DNA from: Comamonas piscis | GTDB lineage: Bacteria; Pseudomonadota; Gammaproteobacteria; Burkholderiales; Burkholderiaceae_C | Length of the DNA stretch: 64,000 nt | Direction of reading: 5' to 3' | Assembly: GCF_014109725.1 (NCBI RefSeq) | Contig: NZ_CP058554.1 | Coordinates: 3,410,001 to 3,474,000, forward strand | Part shown: one piece after another, positions 24,918-32,698 of the stretch | Layout: every line of letters begins with the position of its first letter | Position numbering within the stretch: the first letter of the stretch is position 1 | The notes under the pieces: model-generated | The model's input: the letters and a program-made list of their open reading frames with translations, nothing else | What the model was told of the DNA's origin: nothing | Database searches by the model: none | Program-made: the position numbers and the translations under genes

Positions 24918-25652
24918 TTAAGCGGGTGCGCCCCAGCGGGCAATGGTGTCGGCCAGCAGCGCCCGCATCCACAGTTGCGCATCCTCTGCGCTGCGCCGCT
25001 CAATGGCGGCCAGCACCTTGCCATGCATCACCAGGCCATCGTTGAACTGCCCCGCCTGCTGCGCGTTGACGGTGAGCAAAGACTCCAGCGCAGAGGCCAC
25101 AATGCCGCCCAGCGAGATCAGCAAGGGGTTGCCCGTAGCCTGCAAAATACTCTGGTGGTAGGCCAGATCGGCGACCACCCATTCGTCAATGGAGGTGGCC
25201 GCTTCCATCGCGGAAAAGGCCTGCTGCAGCGTGAGCAGCTGCGCATCCGTGTGCATGCGCGCGGCCAAGGATGCGGCGGCCGGTTCCAGAATGCCGCGCA
25301 TGACCATCAGGTGCCGGCCCAACTCCTTGTCCACGCCCTGGCTGCACAACCAACCCAGCACATCGGCATCAAACAGACTCCACTGCTCTTGCGGCCGCAC
25401 GCGGGTGCCGGTGCGGGGCCGCGCCTCCAGCATGCCCTTGGCACTGATGGCTTTGATGGCTTCGCGGACGGCGGTGCGACTAACGCCCAACCGCTCGCAC
25501 AGCACCTCTTCATTGGGCAAGGTGGCCCCAGGCCCGTACTCGGGGCTGGCAATCAGCCGGCCCAGGCTGTCCATGACCTGGTGATGCAGACTGCTGCCGG
25601 GCTGTGACGATAAAGACATGGCAATCGGTGGTGGTGCAGAATCATTCATCAT
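24918..25652 (-). CDS. FadR/GntR-family regulator of the sugar-acid operon
   Basis: 244 residues from the ATG at 25652; the ATG at 25649 or 25619 could also serve, and none has a strong ribosome site. The N-terminal winged helix-turn-helix (LPNEEVLCERLGVSRTAVREA) is followed by an all-helical FCD ligand domain with acidic and histidine positions for a metal (AYHQSIL, MHGKVL). FCD regulators sense sugar acids and usually repress the adjacent operon. It precedes idnO on the same strand by 136 bp. Sites resembling each other at its own start and before idnO suggest autoregulation. Confidence 0.88.
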   Translation of the reverse strand: MMNDSAPPPIAMSLSSQPGSSLHHQVMDSLGRLIASPEYGPGATLPNEEVLCERLGVSRTAVREAIKAISAKGMLEARPRTGTRVRPQEQWSLFDADVLGWLCSQGVDKELGRHLMVMRGILEPAAASLAARMHTDAQLLTLQQAFSAMEAATSIDEWVVADLAYHQSILQATGNPLLISLGGIVASALESLLTVNAQQAGQFNDGLVMHGKVLAAIERRSAEDAQLWMRALLADTIARWGAPA

Positions 25653-25656
25653 ACAA
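25639..25656. promoter_or_regulatory. candidate GntR operator at the regulator start
   Basis: Minus-strand TTGTATGATGAATGATTC covers the start codons of the GntR-family gene. It differs from the site before idnO at two of 18 bases. Binding here would block the regulator's own translation start or promoter. Confidence 0.55.
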
Positions 25657-25811
25657 AACAAAAGGACTTGGGGCCAGCAATGGCGTGCTGACGCCGCTCG
25701 TTGCCTTGGCCCCGATCATGCCCGCCTTCCGTGCTTGAGTGCGGGGCTCGCCTTTGTTGGTACTCGCCTCCACCTTCTTGCGCTGCCACCACCAGCCACA
25801 CTGCGCAGCAA

Positions 25812-25833
25812 AATGCCGCCCGAGGGCGGCATT
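25812..25833 (-). terminator. hairpin after the IPTL-CTERM gene
   Basis: Perfect 9-bp stem, AATGCCGCC with GGCGGCATT, and a 4-base loop, 98 bp after the stop at 25931. On the minus strand it is followed by a short T-run, so it is a weak terminator. The rest of 25653-25930 shows no gene. Confidence 0.5.
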
Positions 25834-25930
25834 ACGATTTGATCGCACTGCGCTGCCAGGCTGGGTCGCCTGACAGCACCACACATGGGAGATCACACTG
25901 CCATAACAGGTGCAAGCCTCCCCGGACCCC

Positions 25931-26518
25931 TCAGGCCTTGTACTTGCGCCCGCGCGCCAAGCCCAGCATCGCCAGCAAGGCCGACAATGCCACCACCGCC
26001 CAGGTACCCAAGCCCGGAACAGGGGTGGGCGCAGCAACCGCGCCTACCTGCAGCACCAGCTTGTCACCGGAGCTCAGGTTGTAGGTGTAGGTTCCTGCGG
26101 TCAAGCCCATCGCCGCGAGCGTTGTGCCGGCATAGGTGTTGGAGCTGGTCAATGGCGCGCCCGACACGTAGTTGGCGGGCAGATACAGCAGAGGCCCGGA
26201 CATGAATACAGGATCTCCTGATGCGCTGCTAGCCAGTGTGACAAGCCCCGTACCGAACGGCGTTGTATTAGAGACCGCGTCCACAGAAACCCCGCCAGCA
26301 GCCCCTACACCCATACAAATGGTGATGTTGGCGTCTGTGCCGCCCTTCCCGCCGCCACAAGAACTCTCAATGGTTTGAATGGTCATGCCTGTTGTATTGA
26401 TCGTGCCGCGACCCGTCGCCACCACATCCGCGCCAACGGCGGAAATGGAGATGGTGTACGTCGCAGACGCATGCGCAGCAATCACGGCCAAACCCAGGCC
26501 AGCCAATATTTTTTTCAT
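25931..26518 (-). CDS. IPTL-CTERM-type surface protein, PEP-CTERM-like body
   Basis: 195 residues from the ATG at 26518 (MKKILAGLG), preceded by TAGGT; a longer frame lacks a signal peptide. The signal peptide ends about residue 20 (AAHASA-TYT). The body contains the pattern G-T-G...SASSGDPV...LLYLPANYVSG and ends TYTYNLSSGDKL. I recognise this layout from a family of PEP-CTERM proteins, though here the tail is PVPGLGTWAVV followed by a hydrophobic helix and a basic end (RGRKYKA), an IPTL-CTERM-like sorting signal. It is expected to be exported and processed by an exosortase at the envelope. Function unknown. Confidence 0.78.
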   Translation of the reverse strand: MKKILAGLGLAVIAAHASATYTISISAVGADVVATGRGTINTTGMTIQTIESSCGGGKGGTDANITICMGVGAAGGVSVDAVSNTTPFGTGLVTLASSASGDPVFMSGPLLYLPANYVSGAPLTSSNTYAGTTLAAMGLTAGTYTYNLSSGDKLVLQVGAVAAPTPVPGLGTWAVVALSALLAMLGLARGRKYKA

Positions 26519-26633
26519 TCGATACCTAGAATCAAAGGTGAGATTAAGAAATTCGATAGGCGCAGCATTGATTTGCTGGGCAGTCCTCGTCCCAACGCAC
26601 TCTGCAGCGAAGCAGGGGCAAGCGCCTGCGACC

Positions 26634-27659
26634 TTAACGGTGACGACGACTGGCGCGAGACATACCCAGAATGCCCAAGCCAGCAACAAGAGCGGACAGC
26701 AGCATGGTTCCCCACTCGCTAAGCGTTGGAACTGGTGTTGGCGCCGCCGGAGCAGCACGCGGGGTGACAGCGACGATGTTCGACGCGGGGCCGGTCAATC
26801 CATCGCCATTGGTGGCCGTCGCAGTGCAATCGTAGGTGGTACCGTTCACCAAGCCGATCAGGGTGAGCGTGCTGGTGGAGCCACTGCCCGTTACCACCGC
26901 TCCATCGCCTTGCGGCGAGCAACTCAGGTTGTACTGTTGCAGGGGAGCAGCACCGGAGTCCGACAGGCTGAGTCCGAAACTGGCACGACTGTCACCTGTA
27001 GAATCAAGGGATAGCATAGGAGCAACAGGCGCACCAACATAAAAAATCCCCGCTTTGAAAGCCAGATCTATGCCACCGTTCCAGTTAGTCGTCCACTGCT
27101 GGCTGGTCCAGGCCGAAGGATTCCCGGAGTTGTTCACGAATACAAATTGACCATCCGCATAGCTGCCGCCGTCAACGCTTCCCCAACGGGAGGAGGCAAC
27201 AGGTCCTGGCGTCTCAGACACACTGGCAAACAATACGTACGACTTGCCGGGCACCAGCGTGACATTCAAGTCAGAAACGGCATAGGTCTGAAAGACCGAC
27301 ACAGCTTCAGTCGTCTGCACTGCGCTGGCGTACATTTGTGGTCCCGTTGCCTGCTGAGCGACTGGGTCCCATTCATAAACATAAAATTTAAAGGGAAAGG
27401 CCATTCCCTGTGGATTTATACGTATCTCGAAGGCCTGCAACTTCGCGGGCAGAGTAGGCGCCATGATGGTTTGACCGTAGGTGGCCGTATTGGGCAAACC
27501 AAAGGACGACACGGAAGAACTCCCGTCCCAAGTCGTCGTTGTATCGATACTCTGAGCATTGACCGCCGATGTAGCCAGTGCCATAGACAAGGCTAATGGC
27601 ACAAAAAAAGCCCCCATCGGCTTGGTACGAGACGGCAGCGCAGAAGGCAAGGACAGCAT
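26634..27659 (-). CDS. IPTL-CTERM surface protein with fibronectin-III-like domain
   Basis: 341 residues from the ATG at 27659; the ATG at 27617 (MGAFFVP) is an alternative. The signal peptide ends near SAVNA-QS. Residues about 35-190 look like a beta-rich lectin or anchor domain (TYGQTIMAPTLPAKLQ, SYVLFASVSETPGPVA). Residues about 205-300 are fibronectin-III-like (YNLSCSPQG, LVNGTTYDCTATATN). The C-terminus is a classic sorting signal: PVPTLSEWGTMLLS, a hydrophobic helix and ASRRHR. In the literature this IPTL-CTERM signal is the substrate of exosortase XrtH, not present here. It lies 115 bp upstream of the other IPTL-CTERM gene on the same strand. Confidence 0.85.
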   Translation of the reverse strand: MLSLPSALPSRTKPMGAFFVPLALSMALATSAVNAQSIDTTTTWDGSSSVSSFGLPNTATYGQTIMAPTLPAKLQAFEIRINPQGMAFPFKFYVYEWDPVAQQATGPQMYASAVQTTEAVSVFQTYAVSDLNVTLVPGKSYVLFASVSETPGPVASSRWGSVDGGSYADGQFVFVNNSGNPSAWTSQQWTTNWNGGIDLAFKAGIFYVGAPVAPMLSLDSTGDSRASFGLSLSDSGAAPLQQYNLSCSPQGDGAVVTGSGSTSTLTLIGLVNGTTYDCTATATNGDGLTGPASNIVAVTPRAAPAAPTPVPTLSEWGTMLLSALVAGLGILGMSRASRRHR

Positions 27660-27801
27660 GACAAGCAATCAAAAGGTGAACAATCGTTCATTTTGTTACC
27701 TCATGTATGAAACTGTCTATCCCTGAAACTAGGTAATTCAACATTTACTACTAGTTTTCTCCCACCCCCTCCGAAATGCGGCTGGCCAGACCGACACCAC
27801 A

Positions 27802-28617
27802 TCATCCGGCCGCCCTGTCACCAGCCACCGGCCAGTAATGGCTGTCCGGCATCGCCCGCGCCCCAAAGATCGCCTGCCCCACCCGCACCACGGTGGCGCC
27901 CTCTTCGATCGCAATCTCGTAGTCGCCCGACATGCCCATCGAGAGTTCATCCAGACTGACCCCGGACGGCGCCTGCTGCCGAAGCTGGTCACGCAAGCCA
28001 CGCAGGCGCACAAAGCACTGGCGCACCTGCTCGGCCTCGGCAGAAAACAGCGCCAAGGTCATCAGCCCGCGCACACGCAGTGCAGAGAACGCAGGCAGCG
28101 TACGCACAAAGGCGGCGACCTCATTCGGCGCCAGGCCGTATTTGCTGGCCTCGCCCGAGGTATTGACCTGAACAAACACATCCAGGCCACGCCCCTCCGC
28201 CTGCAACCGCCTCTCCAAGGCCTCGGCCACGCGCAGGCTGTCCAGCGCCTGGAACTCGGTCGCAAAGCGCGCCACCAGCTTGGCCTTGTTGGTTTGCAGA
28301 TGGCCGATCACAGACCACTGCAGATCAGGCAGATCCTGCATCGCCTCCCACTTGCCATAGGCCTCTTGGGACTTGTTCTCGCCCAGGATGCGGCAGCCCG
28401 CGGCATAGGCCAGGCGCAGGCTCGCCTCCGGCTTGGTCTTGCTGACGGGCAGCAGGCGCACGGAGGCGGGGTCTCGGCCCACACGCTGGCAGGCCGCCGC
28501 GATGCGTGCCTGGACGGCAGCCAGGTTGTGGCGAAAGTCTTCCACCGATTCAGCCTGCGGCCAACGGCCATGCTGGTCGTGCAGGGTATCGGTGGCAGGC
28601 TGGTTATCGGTTGTCAT
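27802..28617 (-). CDS. yggS: YggS-family PLP homeostasis protein
   Basis: 271 residues from the ATG at 28617 (GAAAGGG upstream). It is an alanine racemase-like TIM barrel that binds pyridoxal 5-phosphate without known catalysis and buffers free PLP. The PLP lysine is in LPVSKTKP, and the family motifs GENKSQEAYGKW, IGHLQTNKAK and LSMGMSGDYEIAI are present. It is longer than E. coli YggS (about 234) owing to some 30 extra N-terminal residues. It is often linked to proC or pilT in Proteobacteria; here it is alone. Confidence 0.93.
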   Translation of the reverse strand: MTTDNQPATDTLHDQHGRWPQAESVEDFRHNLAAVQARIAAACQRVGRDPASVRLLPVSKTKPEASLRLAYAAGCRILGENKSQEAYGKWEAMQDLPDLQWSVIGHLQTNKAKLVARFATEFQALDSLRVAEALERRLQAEGRGLDVFVQVNTSGEASKYGLAPNEVAAFVRTLPAFSALRVRGLMTLALFSAEAEQVRQCFVRLRGLRDQLRQQAPSGVSLDELSMGMSGDYEIAIEEGATVVRVGQAIFGARAMPDSHYWPVAGDRAAG

Positions 28618-28655
28618 CTGGGCCCTTTCTAGAATGCTCGTGAGCTTACAGGCGC

Positions 28656-28925
28656 TCAATCGCAGTTCTGCAATTCAATGATCGCAAAGCCGGTACGCCT
28701 GATCTCCTGCTCCACCGCTGGCGGGGCAGATTCCACATGGCAGAAGCAGCATTTCTGCGCCACCAATGCCTCTGCTGGCACCCGTTTGGCAGCCAGGTAA
28801 CGACGGCCATGCGCCAGCACGGTATCAACATCCTTATCGGGCGATTCGTCCCGCACAAGGATGTCGAAATGCATCCTGCGCCCGTCCGGCCGCCGTACAT
28901 AGGTGCCAAACACAGCGATTTTCAT
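28656..28925 (-). CDS. DUF2024 family protein
   Basis: 89 residues from the ATG at 28925 with TAGGAG six bases upstream. The pattern MKIAVFGTYVRRPDG, MHFDILV and CCFCHVE near the C-terminus, ending with IIELQNC, matches DUF2024. Three cysteines around CCFCHVE could bind a metal or form a disulfide. Cytosolic, function unknown. It lies 38 bp upstream of yggS on the same strand. Confidence 0.8.
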   Translation of the reverse strand: MKIAVFGTYVRRPDGRRMHFDILVRDESPDKDVDTVLAHGRRYLAAKRVPAEALVAQKCCFCHVESAPPAVEQEIRRTGFAIIELQNCD

Positions 28926-28974
28926 CTGGGAACTCCTAACATCCATAACGGCGAACGACCGGGCAAGCAGTCCA

Positions 28975-29502
28975 TCACTTCAGCGCAACCTTGGGGAAGT
29001 CCACCGGCACATCGAGCGCCACATTGATGTAGTTGGTAAACAGGTTCAAGGCCACATGCGCCATGATCTCGACGACTTCCTCATCGCCAAAACCGGCAGC
29101 ACGCAAGGCAGCCACGTCGGCATCGATGATCTGCGCGCGCTGCGCGACGACCTTCAGCGCAAAGTCCAGGGCAGCAGCGGTCTTGGGATCGCCCGATTGG
29201 CCGATCTGGGCGGCCGACATATCGGCCAGGCTGGCACCGGCCTTTTGACCCAGCACCGTGTGCGCCGCCAGGCAGTATTCGCAGCGGTTGTAGTTGGCAA
29301 TGGCCACGGCCAGTTGCTCGCCCAGCTTGGCGCCAATGCTGCCCTTGCCCAGCGCGCCAAAGGCGGCCCACATGCTTTGCAGCGCGGCGGGGGAATTGGC
29401 AACGGCCTTGAACATATTGGGCGTGGCGCCAAAGGCGCTCTGGATCTGGGCCATCACGGCTTGGCTGGCGGCGGGGGTGTTGTTGGTAGATACGCGGGAC
29501 AT
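28975..29502 (-). CDS. carboxymuconolactone decarboxylase-family (AhpD-like) protein
   Basis: 175 residues from the ATG at 29502 with AGGAG upstream. The all-helical CMD core contains the redox pair in NRCEYCLAAH (CxxC with a following His), as in AhpD-type peroxidase partners. A decarboxylase role is unlikely because of this thiol motif. The gene is divergent from an AraC-family regulator, with a perfect palindrome between them, so it is probably induced by that regulator. Peroxide or electrophile defence is a reasonable inference. Confidence 0.85.
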   Translation of the reverse strand: MSRVSTNNTPAASQAVMAQIQSAFGATPNMFKAVANSPAALQSMWAAFGALGKGSIGAKLGEQLAVAIANYNRCEYCLAAHTVLGQKAGASLADMSAAQIGQSGDPKTAAALDFALKVVAQRAQIIDADVAALRAAGFGDEEVVEIMAHVALNLFTNYINVALDVPVDFPKVALK

Positions 29503-29545
29503 CAAAGGCTCCTAAGTGGTTAAAACGCAGAGTCAGTATGCATGC

Positions 29546-29564
29546 TCCAAATGTATAATTTGGA
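29546..29564. promoter_or_regulatory. perfect palindrome between CMD gene and araC-type gene
   Basis: TCCAAAT, 5-base spacer GTATA, ATTTGGA: a perfect 7-bp inverted repeat in the 97-bp interval between the two divergent starts. Likely operator for the AraC-family protein. AraC sites are usually direct repeats, so a dimeric palindrome is somewhat unusual. Confidence 0.55.
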
Positions 29565-29599
29565 CTAATTAATTCACAAAAAACACCAATTCGTACACC

Positions 29600-30484
29600 A
29601 TGCAGACGCCAGCGCCTATCGACCGCCTCTCCGGCATCCTGGAACGCTTTCGCATCAAGGCGCAACTGCACCACTCCGGCGCGCTCTGCGGCCTGACCCA
29701 CTTTGATGCCGGCGAGGGCTTTGGCTACCTGCATGTGCTGCGCCGTGGCGAGCTGGAGGTGAGCCACCCCAGCGCCCGCGATGTGCCGCCATCTCTGCGC
29801 TTTAAAGAGCCCACCGTCCTGCTCTACCCGGCCCCGTTCACGCACCGCTTCCACAACCCACCAGAGGAAGGTGCCGACTTCAGCTGCGCGCGCTTGGTGT
29901 TTGAGGGCGGCGCGATCAACCCGCTTGCCCGCTCACTGCCGCCCCTGGTGGCCTTGCCCCTGGCCCAGGTGCCCGGCATGGACATGGCCTTGCAACTGCT
30001 GCTGTCCGAAACCGACCAGGTGCGCTGCGGCCAGCGCCTGCTGGTCGATCGCTTGTTTGAAGTTGTCGTCATCCAGCTGCTGCGCTGGCTGCTGGACCAC
30101 CCCCAGCACGCCGGCATCCGCCCCGGCCTGGTCAATGGCATGTCCGACGCAAGACTGGCCCGCGCCCTGATCGCCATGCACGACGCCCCAGGCAGCGCCT
30201 GGACCCTGGAGCGCATGGCCGAGCAAGCGGGGATGTCGCGCACCGCCTTTGCGAATACCTTTCGCGATTTGGTGGGGAAAACGCCTGCCGATTATTTGAC
30301 GGGCTGGAGGGTGGCGCTGGCCCAGAACGGGCTGCGCGACGGGCGTTCGATCAAGGTGCTGGCGGAGGAGCTGGGGTATGCGAATCCGTCGGCCTTGTCG
30401 CGGGCGTTTGTGGGGAAGGTGGGGGTGTCGCCGAGAGAGTGGTTGAAGGTAGCTGTCGATCCAAGCGAAAAGCTACTTGTGTAA
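29600..30484 (+). CDS. AraC-family transcriptional regulator
   Basis: 294 residues. The N-terminal half is a cupin-like ligand domain (about 10-170) of the type associated with AraC regulators of AhpD/CMD and short-chain dehydrogenase genes. The C-terminal half has two helix-turn-helix motifs: WTLERMAEQAGMSRTAFANTF and IKVLAEELGYANPSALSRAF, followed by GVSPREW. No strong ribosome site precedes the ATG. The likely target is the divergent CMD gene. Inducer unknown. Confidence 0.9.
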   Translation: MQTPAPIDRLSGILERFRIKAQLHHSGALCGLTHFDAGEGFGYLHVLRRGELEVSHPSARDVPPSLRFKEPTVLLYPAPFTHRFHNPPEEGADFSCARLVFEGGAINPLARSLPPLVALPLAQVPGMDMALQLLLSETDQVRCGQRLLVDRLFEVVVIQLLRWLLDHPQHAGIRPGLVNGMSDARLARALIAMHDAPGSAWTLERMAEQAGMSRTAFANTFRDLVGKTPADYLTGWRVALAQNGLRDGRSIKVLAEELGYANPSALSRAFVGKVGVSPREWLKVAVDPSEKLLV

Positions 30485-30531
30485 AAGCAGTACAACAATT
30501 GAATATTTTCCCCAATCAAATCCCCGTTATA

Positions 30532-30981
30532 TTATTTTTGTGCTGCCACCACGCCTTCCTTTATTCCAGCATTAGTTTCCGATTTATTAGTGCATCTACT
30601 AGGCATAACGAAATTCCAGTCTTTATTTGGCGTCCTTCCTTGGGCCGAGCGTGTAGCAGTGTGCCCGAATCTATAGCCAAGAGTTTTACAGCTAAGGCTC
30701 TTAGTCCTGGCGGTATCTTGGACTAAGGAAGTATCTTTTTGCCCGCGAGGCTCATCTTTCCAACGAAGCAAACACCTAAAATATAAGTCTTTCAATGCAG
30801 CTGGGCTAATACCAATTTTCGCAGCGACTCTATTTCTAATTTCCGACTCTGCAATTGTCGGATATTTATCTAGCAATTTATCATACTCAATAAATACACC
30901 ATACTCTTGATTTGAACAATCTTGAGCCCAAACGTTAATATGACATACACTGAAGAATAAAAACACACAAATTCTAATCAT
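30532..30981 (-). CDS. hypothetical secreted protein (low GC)
   Basis: 149 residues; AGGAG lies seven bases before the ATG. A signal peptide ends at about residue 19 (HINVWA-QD), so export is expected. Five cysteines occur after the signal, giving possible disulfides. I do not recognise the family. The gene is far richer in A+T than its neighbours, which with the adjoining AT-rich non-coding stretch suggests recent acquisition at the left edge of the prophage region. Confidence 0.6.
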   Translation of the reverse strand: MIRICVFLFFSVCHINVWAQDCSNQEYGVFIEYDKLLDKYPTIAESEIRNRVAAKIGISPAALKDLYFRCLLRWKDEPRGQKDTSLVQDTARTKSLSCKTLGYRFGHTATRSAQGRTPNKDWNFVMPSRCTNKSETNAGIKEGVVAAQK

Positions 30982-31523
30982 TCTGCACTCCTAAAACCCA
31001 ACAATACAACATCTATGATAAATTGTAAAGAAGTGTTTTTCATCAAAGCAGTCACTGCCTTCATGAGATCACATTCCGGACTTGTCATTGCGTGAACGGG
31101 ATAGCCTTCACATGGACGAAATCTCAATACAAGCCACTTCAAGAACTACTTCATACCAATAAAAATTCTCGATTCGTGTAAGATGAAAGCCAAAAATTGC
31201 CCTTTCAACACACGACTTATTTGACAATACTCATCAAATCAATCGATCGCTCTTACTCCAAAGTAAAATTTTTCATAAATATTATTATGTTGGCAGCCAT
31301 GAAAAAATCCCGTCAGACAGCAGGCTTGGAATAAAATGCTTTCTGTGATTAGAGCCGTTCTTTACAGCCAGCTAATTCCCACCCAAATATAAACAAGGTT
31401 AGCAAGTTATTGATTAACAAGGATTTTTATAGACTCCATTATGCTATAACCATCCCGCTAACCATCGCCTATTAGTGCTCTAACTTGCTCGACTTTGCCA
31501 TTTACAAGCGGGTCGGATGATGG
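30982..31523. other. AT-rich non-coding interval at the prophage's left side
   Basis: 542 bp with no convincing gene, tRNA or terminator. It is strongly AT-rich compared with the rest of the window. It contains a 12-base sequence (31375-31386) that resembles the 3' end of guaA, a candidate attachment site. Confidence 0.6.
31375..31386. other. candidate decayed attachment site (left)
   Basis: ATTCCCACCCAA matches 11 of 12 bases of ATTCCCACTCAA at the 3' end of guaA (42637-42648), in the same orientation. It lies just outside the first prophage-side gene. Short and imperfect, so only suggestive. Confidence 0.3.
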
Positions 31524-31823
31524 TTAGGCCGCGATCCTCACATCAAAGCGAGTTTCTTCATTCATCTTGCGAGCTCCGAGGGCCAGCTGCGCAGCCTTGA
31601 CGTAGGCCTTGTGGAAGGACTCTGCCTTGCTCTGCATGTCCTTTGACAGGGTGATCCCGTCGTCGCCCAAGGCGGTCATGTAGGCCTTGTAGCTTGAGCT
31701 CATGGCTTCGGTATTGCGGAACTCGCCCTGCAAGACTTTGGAGAATTTTTGGACCACCTCTCGGATGGCCTGGTCGGTCATCTTGCTGGGTGCGTCGTGA
31801 AGCGTGACGATGATGTTGGACAT
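31524..31823 (-). CDS. hypothetical protein
   Basis: 99 residues with AAGGAG seven bases before the ATG. Predicted mostly helical, with no signal peptide or membrane segment and no cysteine. I do not recognise the family. Position at the left side of the prophage and strong ribosome site suggest a real phage or moron gene. Confidence 0.6.
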   Translation of the reverse strand: MSNIIVTLHDAPSKMTDQAIREVVQKFSKVLQGEFRNTEAMSSSYKAYMTALGDDGITLSKDMQSKAESFHKAYVKAAQLALGARKMNEETRFDVRIAA

Positions 31824-31886
31824 TTGGACTCCTTGTTGATGGAGCCCGAAGTTTAGCCAAACACTGTATGCATGTACAGTGCTTTT

Positions 31887-32264
31887 TTACTTCTTTAGCT
31901 TCGAGTCCTTGCACGGGAACGTCACACTAAGTACCGCCCCCGTGATGATCGCGGCTGAGTCGTGCCGCGAGCGAGGATTGTCTTTTAGGTAGTTATGCAC
32001 TACATCAATAACTTGACCCATTACCCATCTCTCCGGAAGACAAAAATAGCCTTCGTTTCCTACGCTGTCTATCACGCCCCTCAAATAGCCTTCGGCGCTA
32101 AAGGCGCGTACAGCACTTTCAGTACTTGCTTTTGAGGCACCACCCGGCTCTGTCAATGCTTTGAAATCTCTTAAGCCCAAATACAAATCGTTCCCCGTGT
32201 AGGAGACGGCGGAAGCTGAACTTGAGATAAAAATAGCCGCGAGCGTGGCAACGATAGCTTTCAT
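31887..32264 (-). CDS. Rap1a/Tai-family immunity-like protein
   Basis: 125 residues from the ATG at 32264, with AGGATC upstream; a longer frame to 32306 lacks a signal peptide. Signal peptide about 1-19 (SSSASA-VSY). The mature part carries the Rap1a/Tai pattern: GVIDS...FCLPERWVMGQVIDVV..YL, ...SAAIITGAVLSVTFPC, with two cysteines that pair in known structures. Known members protect against peptidoglycan amidase effectors of type VI secretion. No matching effector is nearby, so it may be an orphan immunity or a moron gene. Confidence 0.7.
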   Translation of the reverse strand: MKAIVATLAAIFISSSASAVSYTGNDLYLGLRDFKALTEPGGASKASTESAVRAFSAEGYLRGVIDSVGNEGYFCLPERWVMGQVIDVVHNYLKDNPRSRHDSAAIITGAVLSVTFPCKDSKLKK

Positions 32265-32320
32265 GAGATCCTGATTCCAAGTGGGTGGACAATTCTGTAA
32301 CTTCAATTAACAATACCACA

Positions 32321-32698
32321 ATGAAAGCTGCACTTTTCGTCCTCTCGTCGACCCTTGCTCTTACTGCTTGCGGGTCCTGGACCCATCCCCAGTACGCCGG
32401 AGACGCCGGCCGCGCTCAGTTCGAGCGCGATAAGGCTGAGTGCTTGCAGTCCGCGCAAAGCAACGCGAAGGCGCAACCCGCTGCAGCTGTGCCTGCCAGC
32501 AACCGCCCCACCACGTACTCTGTACACACCCAGGACATGGGCGGCGGCTACACCTCGGCCACAGTTACGCCCACATCTCCGCCTGGGGGTGGTGCCGTAG
32601 TGAACAAGTACGATAGCGGTGCCAAGAACGTGGCGCAGGTCGCTTCTCGTGATGCGTGCCTGCGCGCCAAGGGGTGGAGTTTCTCCACCAGCAATTAA
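32321..32698 (+). CDS. small lipoprotein, unknown function
   Basis: 125 residues from the ATG at 32321; a GTG at 32285 is an alternative. A lipobox LTAC places the lipidated cysteine near residue 17. The mature part includes FERDKAECLQSAQ, a Pro/Ser-rich middle and RDACLRAKGW near the end. It is divergent from the Rap1a-like gene (56 bp apart), so the two may be co-regulated. Outer-membrane lipoprotein of unknown role. Confidence 0.65.
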   Translation: MKAALFVLSSTLALTACGSWTHPQYAGDAGRAQFERDKAECLQSAQSNAKAQPAAAVPASNRPTTYSVHTQDMGGGYTSATVTPTSPPGGGAVVNKYDSGAKNVAQVASRDACLRAKGWSFSTSN

